Shown here piece by piece: positions 1-5,145 of a DNA stretch of 5,384 bases. Where the stretch lies: contig DRNB01000250.1 in assembly GCA_011375045.1 (NCBI GenBank), positions 1 through 5,384 of the forward strand, written 5' to 3'. The first letter of the stretch is position 1; each line of letters opens with the position of its first letter. The position numbers and the translations under genes are program-made. Below the pieces are notes generated by a model that had not been told where the DNA came from, did not search any database, and worked only from the letters and a program-made list of their open reading frames with translations. Source of the stretch: Aquifex aeolicus. GTDB taxonomy: Bacteria; Aquificota; Aquificia; Aquificales; Aquificaceae.

Positions 1-447
1 AGGGCGGAGCACTTCGACAGCGGTGAGGTGAAAACCTCTTACACAAAGAGAACCTTTATCGCCACCTTAGCCCAGACAGCCCTCCTCGAAGGGGACTTCG
101 AGGTAGCGGAGTGGCTTTACACCGAAGCCCTCAAGTTAGAGGGAACTCCCTACGAGGCGCACCTCATCCTCAACGATCTCACCCTGCTCGCCCGGTCCCT
201 CGGAGATCGTTCAAAGATGAAGCTTTACTGTGAGGAGGACCTCCGTCTCTTTCCGGAGTACAGGGAGGAGCTCATGAAGAGACACGGTGGAAAATTGCCC
301 CGGATCAACTCCTTCGAACTCTACCTGCACCTTCTTGAGAGGGAGGGCAGGCAGAAGGACGCCCTAAGCCTTCTCGAGTTCATGAGGAAGGAGGGGATAG
401 AGTTCCCCCACTACGAGGAGGTGAGGGACAGACTCCTGTCCTTATAA
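1..447 (+). CDS. TPR-like helical-repeat protein of unknown function, 5'-truncated
   Basis: The frame is open from the first base of the window to a TAA at 445-447, giving 148 visible residues, so the true start is probably upstream. A GTG at 28 could be read as a start, but the purine-rich GGTGAG touches it directly and no ribosome binding site lies at normal spacing; the residues before it also look coding. Counting from base 1, residues about 20-53 fit a tetratricopeptide-like pattern (small residues, Gly-Asp turn at 31-32, Ala and Tyr in helix B, Pro at 50). A second weaker repeat follows, then a last helical hairpin near the C-terminus. No signal peptide, membrane segment or catalytic motif is visible in this part. 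TPR folds usually act as protein-binding scaffolds, but I do not recognise the family and assign no function. It ends 7 bases before tilS and is probably co-transcribed with it. Confidence 0.75.
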   Translation, partial: RAEHFDSGEVKTSYTKRTFIATLAQTALLEGDFEVAEWLYTEALKLEGTPYEAHLILNDLTLLARSLGDRSKMKLYCEEDLRLFPEYREELMKRHGGKLPRINSFELYLHLLEREGRQKDALSLLEFMRKEGIEFPHYEEVRDRLLSL

Positions 448-448
448 T
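443..448 (+). promoter_or_regulatory. Candidate -10 element (TATAAT) for tilS
   Basis: A perfect TATAAT spans the last codon and stop of the upstream gene. It ends 6 bases before the tilS GTG, so transcription starting at the usual distance would begin at or very near that GTG and give a leaderless message. No matching -35 hexamer is visible about 17 bases upstream, and there is no TGn extension. This is therefore a single-element match, notable mainly for its position beside a start codon that lacks a Shine-Dalgarno sequence. It could be chance. Confidence 0.3.
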
Positions 449-454
449 GTTTCT

Positions 455-1408
455 GTGAGGGAGAGAAGCAGGGTTCTGAGAAAGATAATCGCCCTTCAGA
501 AGGAGGAGAAGCTAATACCTCAGGAAAGCAACCTTCTGATCGCCTTCTCCGGAGGCATCGATTCGGTGGTTCTGACCCACGCCCTCCTCCAGCTGAAGGG
601 TTTCCTCCGTCTCGGAAGGATCGCCCTCGCCCACTTCAACCACATGCTCCGGGAAAACACGGAGCGGGAGGAGGAGTTCGCGAGGGAAACAGCCCGGAAA
701 TACGGGCTGGAGGTTTATATCGGAAGGGAGAAGGTGGGGGAGGTCGCCCGCCGGGAGGGAAGGAACATCGAAGAGGTGGCGAGGGAACTCAGGTACGCCT
801 TTCTCAGAAGGATCAGGGAGGAGGAGGGTTTCGATCTCATAGCCACAGCCCACCACCTCAGCGACCTTGTGGAAACCGCCCTCATCTGGCTGGTAAGGGG
901 AGCGGGTCTGGAGGGGCTCATAGGTTTCGAAGCGAGGGAAGGGGATGTGGTCAGACCCCTTTACAGGGTTACGAGGACGGAGATAGAGAGCTACGCAGGA
1001 TACCATAACCTCAGCTGGATAGAGGATCCCTCCAACAGAGATCTGAGCTTCTTCAGAAACAGAGTGAGGCTCCAGATCATTCCCCTTCTGAAGGAAACCA
1101 ACCCCAACCTCGAGGAGACCTTCCTGAGAACCCGGGAGATCCTGAAGGCGGAGAACGATCTCCTCGAGAAAATAAGCGCTGAGGTGATGGAGAGAGCCGC
1201 GGAGGAAGGATGCCTGAAGGTGGAGGTTCTCCGCAACGAACACCCCGCCGTTCAGAGGAGGGTTCTGCGGAACTTCACCGGAATCAGGAACTTCAGCAAG
1301 GTGGAGCAGATGCGAAGGCTACTCAGGAAGGGAGGCGAACTGGATCTGGGGGAAGGTCTGAGGGCAGTAAGAAGGGGAAAATTTATCTGCTTGAAAAAGG
1401 GGGACTGA
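455..1408 (+). CDS. tilS: tRNA(Ile)-lysidine synthase
   Basis: TilS is a cytoplasmic N-type ATP pyrophosphatase. It activates C34 of the CAU-anticodon tRNA-Ile with ATP and attaches lysine, forming lysidine, so the tRNA reads AUA as isoleucine instead of AUG as methionine. The 317-residue product shows the PP-loop SGGIDS at 32-37, the family segment HFNHMLR at 60-66, and ATAHHLSDLVET at 130-141 with the conserved H/D/ET residues. VRPLYRVTR (166-174) and WIEDPSN (188-194) follow. Length is close to the Aquifex aeolicus enzyme (about 310 residues, structure known) and far below the roughly 430 of E. coli, so the distal C-terminal domain is absent. The GTG start is chosen because the N-terminus then matches the remembered Aquifex protein almost residue for residue. 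No Shine-Dalgarno precedes it; expression may rely on coupling to the upstream gene or on a leaderless transcript. The ftsH start lies 45 bases after the stop. Confidence 0.96.
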   Translation: MRERSRVLRKIIALQKEEKLIPQESNLLIAFSGGIDSVVLTHALLQLKGFLRLGRIALAHFNHMLRENTEREEEFARETARKYGLEVYIGREKVGEVARREGRNIEEVARELRYAFLRRIREEEGFDLIATAHHLSDLVETALIWLVRGAGLEGLIGFEAREGDVVRPLYRVTRTEIESYAGYHNLSWIEDPSNRDLSFFRNRVRLQIIPLLKETNPNLEETFLRTREILKAENDLLEKISAEVMERAAEEGCLKVEVLRNEHPAVQRRVLRNFTGIRNFSKVEQMRRLLRKGGELDLGEGLRAVRRGKFICLKKGD

Positions 1409-1419
1409 AAACCTATCTT
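1391..1419 (+). promoter_or_regulatory. Candidate promoter for ftsH
   Basis: TTGAAA at 1391-1396 (5 of 6 to the sigma-70-type -35) is followed after 17 bases by TATCTT at 1414-1419 (4 of 6 to the -10). It overlaps the end of tilS and lies about 35 bases before the ftsH ATG, a suitable place for an internal promoter giving ftsH expression independent of tilS. The -10 match is weak and the assignment rests on consensus and spacing only. Confidence 0.28.
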
Positions 1420-1440
1420 CTAAATCTAACAGGCGTGCAC

Positions 1441-1447
1441 AGGGAGG
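1441..1447 (+). promoter_or_regulatory. Ribosome binding site of ftsH
   Basis: AGGGAGG lies 6 bases before the ATG at 1454, a strong Shine-Dalgarno match that fixes this as the ftsH start. A GTG at 1450 is out of frame with ftsH. Confidence 0.75.
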
Positions 1448-1453
1448 ACGTGT

Positions 1454-3355
1454 ATGCAGATCTTCAAGAGCTTTTTTGTGTGGATACTGATAATAGGGGC
1501 GACCATAGTCGCCTTTAACATCTTCGAGCAGAGGCATGAGCTTGCCACAAAGGTTCCCCTCAACACCCTGATCCAGCTCGTCGATGAGGGCAAGGTGGAG
1601 CAGGTTCAGGTCAAGGGTCGAACCGTGGTGGCGACCACCAAGGACGGGCAGAGGATAGAAACCGCCATACCCCCTGGTTCGCAGGTGGTGGACGAGCTTG
1701 TGAAGAAGGGTGTCAGGGTAGAGGTGGACACGGGTGAGTCGGGAACGGGCTGGCTGCTGAATCTCTTCATCTCCTGGCTTCCCATACTTCTGTTCATAGG
1801 CATATGGATAGCCCTCATGAGGCAGATGAGCGGAGGAGGTCCCGGAAACGGACCCGGCAGAGCCTTTTCCTTCGGCAAGAGCAGGGCAAAGGTCTATATA
1901 GAGGAGAAACCCAAGGTAACCTTCGAGGACGTGGCGGGGATAGAGGAGGTGAAGGACGAGGTAAAGGAAATCATCGAGTACCTGAAGGATCCCATAAAGT
2001 TCCAGAAGCTGGGTGGAAGACCCCCGAAGGGGGTTCTCCTGTACGGAGAGCCGGGTGTAGGTAAGACCCTTCTCGCCAAAGCCATAGCCGGAGAAGCCCA
2101 CGTTCCCTTCATATCCATATCAGGATCGGACTTTGTGGAGATGTTCGTCGGCGTTGGAGCGGCGAGGGTCAGGGATCTCTTCGAAACCGCAAAGAAACAC
2201 GCCCCCTGCATAATCTTCATAGACGAGATAGACGCGGTGGGAAGAACCAGAGGAGCGCTCAACATAGGGGGAGGACACGACGAAAGGGAGCAGACCCTCA
2301 ACCAGCTCCTCGTGGAGATGGACGGCTTCGATACCTCCGAGGGTATTATAGTGATAGCGGCTACCAACAGACCCGACATACTCGATCCTGCGCTTCTGAG
2401 ACCCGGACGCTTCGACAGACAGATATTCCTTCCAAGACCCGACGTGAGGGGCAGATACGAAATCCTCAAGGTTCACGCCAAAAACAAGAAGCTGGCTCCC
2501 GACGTCGATCTGGAGCTTGTGGCGAGGGCGACCCCGGGATTTACGGGCGCTGATCTCGAAAACCTTCTGAACGAAGCTGCCCTGCTCGCCGCCCGGAAGG
2601 GTAAGGAAACCATCACCATGGAAGAGGTGGAGGAGGCGATAGACAGGATTACCATGGGTCTCGAGCGCAAGGGTATGGTCATCTCCCCCAAGGAAAAGGA
2701 GAAGATAGCCTACCACGAAGCCGGGCACGCCCTTATGGGCTTCATGACGGAGGACTCAGATCCCCTCCACAAGGTTTCCATAATACCCAGAGGGATGGCC
2801 TTGGGGGTAACCCAGCAGCTTCCCATAGACGACAAGCACATCTACGATAGGAAGAACCTCTTTGGCAAGATACTGGTCATGATGGGCGGCAGAGCCGCGG
2901 AGGAGGTTTTCTACGGCAAGGAGGGTATAACAACCGGAGCCGAGAACGACCTCCAGAGAGCCACGGAACTCGCCTACAAGATGGTCTCCATGTGGGGGAT
3001 GAGCGACAAGGTAGGACCCCTCGCCATAAGAAAGGTCTCCAACCCCTTCATCGGCGGCATGGCAAACAGCGTGGAAACGAGTGAGGAGCTTCTCAAGGAG
3101 ATAGACGAGGAGGTCAGAAGAATTCTGACAACCGCTTACGAAACCGCAAAGACCACCATAGAAACCTACAAGGAGCCCCTGCAGGCGGTTGTGAAAAAGC
3201 TCCTCGAGCAGGAGTCGATAACCTGTGAGGAGTTTGTAGAGATACTCAAGCTCTACGGTGTCGAAGTCAAAACAGGCTGTAAAAAGGAGGAGCTGAGGAC
3301 CTTCGAAAGTCCGGAGGGAAAGAACACCGAGGAGAAAAAGGAGGAGGTCGTTTAA
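1454..3355 (+). CDS. ftsH: ATP-dependent zinc metalloprotease FtsH
   Basis: FtsH is an inner-membrane hexameric AAA+ protease that extracts and degrades misassembled membrane proteins and some short-lived cytosolic proteins. The 633-residue sequence is complete, with family order intact. Membrane helix 1 is about residues 7-24, a short periplasmic domain 25-100, membrane helix 2 about 101-121, then a Gly/Pro-rich linker (127-135). The AAA+ module has Walker A GEPGVGKT at 198-205, pore motif FVG at 231-233, Walker B IIFIDEID at 253-260, and the second region of homology at about 302-322 with arginine fingers R316 and R319. The peptidase domain carries HEAGH at 421-425 (zinc ligands H421 and H425, catalytic E422) and D499 in GAENDL as the likely third ligand. 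A charged tail follows from about 609. The ATG has a strong ribosome binding site. Hand-counted Ile codons are 36 ATA, 12 ATC and 3 ATT. The stop abuts the leuC ATG. Walker A position 199 is Glu where Pro is usual. Confidence 0.98.
   Translation: MQIFKSFFVWILIIGATIVAFNIFEQRHELATKVPLNTLIQLVDEGKVEQVQVKGRTVVATTKDGQRIETAIPPGSQVVDELVKKGVRVEVDTGESGTGWLLNLFISWLPILLFIGIWIALMRQMSGGGPGNGPGRAFSFGKSRAKVYIEEKPKVTFEDVAGIEEVKDEVKEIIEYLKDPIKFQKLGGRPPKGVLLYGEPGVGKTLLAKAIAGEAHVPFISISGSDFVEMFVGVGAARVRDLFETAKKHAPCIIFIDEIDAVGRTRGALNIGGGHDEREQTLNQLLVEMDGFDTSEGIIVIAATNRPDILDPALLRPGRFDRQIFLPRPDVRGRYEILKVHAKNKKLAPDVDLELVARATPGFTGADLENLLNEAALLAARKGKETITMEEVEEAIDRITMGLERKGMVISPKEKEKIAYHEAGHALMGFMTEDSDPLHKVSIIPRGMALGVTQQLPIDDKHIYDRKNLFGKILVMMGGRAAEEVFYGKEGITTGAENDLQRATELAYKMVSMWGMSDKVGPLAIRKVSNPFIGGMANSVETSEELLKEIDEEVRRILTTAYETAKTTIETYKEPLQAVVKKLLEQESITCEEFVEILKLYGVEVKTGCKKEELRTFESPEGKNTEEKKEEVV
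3338..3347 (+). promoter_or_regulatory. Ribosome binding site of leuC inside the ftsH 3' end
   Basis: AAGGAGGAGG ends 8 bases before the leuC ATG at 3356. It is encoded within the Lys-Lys-Glu-Glu tail of FtsH, so ribosomes finishing ftsH pass over and clear the leuC initiation region. The spacing favours ATG 3356 over the in-frame ATG at 3362. Confidence 0.75.
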
Positions 3356-4657
3356 ATGGGTATGACCATCACGGAGAAGATCCTCGCAGATCACGCGGGC
3401 AAAAGGGAGGTGTTTCCCGGCGACCTGATCACCGCGAGGATAGACCTCGCCATGGCGAACGATGTTACCGCTCCTCTGGCAATCAAGATCCTTGAAAAGT
3501 ACTCCATCGACGGGGTTTTCGATCCCGAAAGGATAGCCCTCGTCCTCTCCCACTTCGTCCCCGCAAAGGATATAAAGTCCGCGGAGCAGGCAAAGCTGGT
3601 CAGGGAGTTCGCCAGAAGACACGGGATAAGGTGGTTCTTCGAAGAGGGAGAGGGCATAGAGCACACGATCCTGCCCGAAAGGGGGATAGTTGTTCCCGGA
3701 GACCTGGTGGTCGGGGCAGATTCCCACACCTGCACCTACGGGGGCATAGGAGCTTTCGCAACGGGTGTGGGCTCCACCGACATAGCCTACGCCATGGCAA
3801 CGGGAGAGATATGGTTAAAGGTTCCCGAATCCATGAAGTTCATCTTCTACGGCAGGGTAAAGCCTTGGGTTATGGGAAAGGACATCATCCTCCACACCAT
3901 CGGTGAGATAGGCGTCGACGGAGCCCTCTACAGAGCCATGGAGTTCGACGGAGAGGCGATCAGAGAGCTTTCTGTGGAGCAGAGGCTTACCATAGCGAAC
4001 ATGGCGATAGAGGCTGGAGGCAAGAGCGGTATAATTCCCCCCGATGAGAAAACCCTCGCCTACGTAAGGGAGAGAGCCAAGAAGGGGTGGAAGATCTACG
4101 AGAGCGATCCGGACGCGGAGTATCATTCGGTTTACGAATGGGACGCGGGCACCATAGAACCCCTCGTCGCCTGGCCTTACCTTCCCTCCAACGTAAAGCC
4201 CGTCAGCGAATCGACCCACGTGCGGATAGATCAGGCTTTCATAGGATCCTGCACCAACGGAAGGATAGAGGATCTGAGGATAGCCGCAAAGGTGTTCGAG
4301 TCCGCCCTGAAGCAGGGAAAGAAGGTTCACCCCTACGTGCGGTGCATAGTGATACCTGCCTCGAAGAGGGTTTACCATCAGGCTCTCCACGAGGGTCTGA
4401 TCGATCTGTTCCTGGAGGCAGGCTGTGTGGTCTCCACCTCCACCTGCGGACCCTGTCTCGGCGGACACATGGGCGTTCTCGCTGAAGGAGAAAGGTGCAT
4501 TTCCACCTCCAACAGGAACTTCCCCGGGAGGATGGGACACCCCAAGAGCGAGTCCTACCTCGCCAATCCGGCCGTGGTGGCGGCGAGCGCAGTTCTGGGA
4601 AGGATAGCCCATCCTGAAGAGGTTGTCAGGGCTGAGGAGCTGGCTGAGGTTTCCTGA
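3356..4657 (+). CDS. leuC: 3-isopropylmalate dehydratase, large subunit
   Basis: LeuC, with the small subunit LeuD, forms a cytoplasmic [4Fe-4S] hydro-lyase of the aconitase family that isomerises 2-isopropylmalate to 3-isopropylmalate in leucine synthesis. The 433-residue product has DSHTCTYG at 122-129, GSCTNGR at 297-303 and STCGPCLGG at 362-370. Cluster ligands are C299, C364 and C367. NRNFPGRMGHP, near residues 386-396, is a further aconitase-family signature. The length fits the shorter LeuC class (about 420-430 residues) found in archaea and Aquifex rather than the roughly 466-residue E. coli type. Members of the short class can also act on (R)-2-methylmalate or homologous acids, so the exact substrate is less certain than the family. 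The ATG directly follows the ftsH TAA with no gap, implying co-transcription and translational coupling. leuD is not in the window and leuC is not next to other leu genes here. The start giving MGMT is supported by the ribosome binding site and by the remembered Aquifex N-terminus. Confidence 0.96.
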   Translation: MGMTITEKILADHAGKREVFPGDLITARIDLAMANDVTAPLAIKILEKYSIDGVFDPERIALVLSHFVPAKDIKSAEQAKLVREFARRHGIRWFFEEGEGIEHTILPERGIVVPGDLVVGADSHTCTYGGIGAFATGVGSTDIAYAMATGEIWLKVPESMKFIFYGRVKPWVMGKDIILHTIGEIGVDGALYRAMEFDGEAIRELSVEQRLTIANMAIEAGGKSGIIPPDEKTLAYVRERAKKGWKIYESDPDAEYHSVYEWDAGTIEPLVAWPYLPSNVKPVSESTHVRIDQAFIGSCTNGRIEDLRIAAKVFESALKQGKKVHPYVRCIVIPASKRVYHQALHEGLIDLFLEAGCVVSTSTCGPCLGGHMGVLAEGERCISTSNRNFPGRMGHPKSESYLANPAVVAASAVLGRIAHPEEVVRAEELAEVS

Positions 4658-4685
4658 CACCCTTTAGCCGGACATGTAGTAAAAT
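4654..4685 (+). promoter_or_regulatory. Candidate promoter for rpsI-argC
   Basis: CTGACA at 4654-4659 (5 of 6 to TTGACA) overlaps the leuC stop, and TAAAAT at 4680-4685 (5 of 6 to TATAAT) follows after 20 bases, longer than the usual 16-18. The 50-base gap between leuC and rpsI is the longest and locally most AT-rich non-coding stretch in the window, which makes it a reasonable place for a promoter driving a ribosomal protein gene. The long spacer keeps confidence low. Confidence 0.3.
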
Positions 4686-4695
4686 AGCTTTCCCT

Positions 4696-4700
4696 GGAGG
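4696..4700 (+). promoter_or_regulatory. Ribosome binding site of rpsI
   Basis: GGAGG lies 7 bases before the ATG at 4708, a strong match at standard spacing, and supports the full 145-residue S9 with its slightly extended N-terminus. Confidence 0.7.
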
Positions 4701-4707
4701 TCGGAGT

Positions 4708-5145
4708 ATGAAACTCAAGGATTTCAGGATAACGCCGGAGAACTCCCACTACGGGACGGGAAGAAGGAAGGAGGCGATCGCCCGGGTGTGGCTTCTCAGA
4801 GACCATCCCGACAGGTTCGTGGTCAGGGCGGACGATTCAGGAAAGGAGTTCGATCTCAGGAGCTACGTTCAGAGGGAAACCCTCTTCAGGAAGATCCTCC
4901 TTCCCTTCAAGGTTACCGGAACCGAGGGTAAGTTCGGTATATACGCTACCGTCAAGGGGGGAGGTATCTCCGGACAGGCTGAGGCGATAATGTACGGTAT
5001 CGCAAAGGCTCTGCTCGTTCACAATCCGGACTTCAGAGCACCCCTGAAGAAGGCGGGGCTTCTCACAAGGGACGCTCGGGAGAAGGAGAGGAAGAAGTAC
5101 GCTCAGATGGGGGCAAGGGCAAAGTACAGGTGGAGCAAACGTTAA
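4708..5145 (+). CDS. rpsI: 30S ribosomal protein S9 (uS9)
   Basis: S9 sits in the head of the small ribosomal subunit, and its C-terminal tail reaches the anticodon loop of P-site tRNA. The 145-residue product has the family signatures YGTGRRK at 15-21, VKGGGISGQA at 82-91, TRDARE-KERKK at about 120-130, and the terminal Ser-Lys-Arg at 143-145. It is longer than the 130-residue E. coli protein: about 7 extra residues at the N-terminus and a few in the loop around 32-48. Two usually conserved segments differ. The family normally has a Gly-Ala-Ile/Leu-Arg-His-Gly run after GQA, but here residues 92-97 read EAIMYG. The usual Arg-rich segment with PQFSKR at the C-terminus is replaced by a segment ending AKYRWSKR. 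The reading frame is intact, so it is probably functional. rplM (L13), the commonest upstream partner, is missing; leuC is upstream instead. argC starts inside its 3' end. Confidence 0.95.
   Translation: MKLKDFRITPENSHYGTGRRKEAIARVWLLRDHPDRFVVRADDSGKEFDLRSYVQRETLFRKILLPFKVTGTEGKFGIYATVKGGGISGQAEAIMYGIAKALLVHNPDFRAPLKKAGLLTRDAREKERKKYAQMGARAKYRWSKR

Noticed and set aside
28..30. GTG as the start of the first gene
   Set aside because: The frame is open and looks coding back to base 1, and the nearest purine-rich motif touches the codon, so a start upstream of the window is more likely.
512..1243. - strand open frame opposite tilS (243 residues)
   Set aside because: A shadow of tilS with no recognisable domain and no upstream initiation signals of note.
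1210..1518. + strand open frame bridging tilS and ftsH (102 residues)
   Set aside because: Its product is rich in Gly/Ser/Arg as expected for a frame-shifted reading of purine-rich coding DNA, and it overlaps both real genes out of frame.
1319..2101. - strand open frame across the tilS-ftsH junction (260 residues)
   Set aside because: It spans the ftsH ribosome binding site and two real genes and gives a low-complexity, unfamiliar product.
3362..3364. Second in-frame ATG as the leuC start
   Set aside because: The Shine-Dalgarno sequence at 3338-3347 is well spaced for ATG 3356 and too far from this one.
2756..3727. Long open frame on the - strand opposite the ftsH 3' half and leuC start (323 residues)
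   Set aside because: It crosses two well-supported + strand genes, its translation resembles no family I know, and strong codon bias on the + strand readily leaves the complement open.
4631..4649. Repeated GCTGAGG near the end of leuC
   Set aside because: It encodes the repeated Ala-Glu residues of the LeuC C-terminus and is too short to be a meaningful DNA repeat.
3815..4660. Long - strand open frame opposite leuC (281 residues)
   Set aside because: It mirrors leuC, whose + strand product carries all cluster cysteines and family motifs; no plausible protein features on the - strand.
4658..4707. Rho-independent terminator between leuC and rpsI
   Set aside because: No stable GC stem followed by a T run is present; the gap is instead compatible with a weak promoter or simple read-through.
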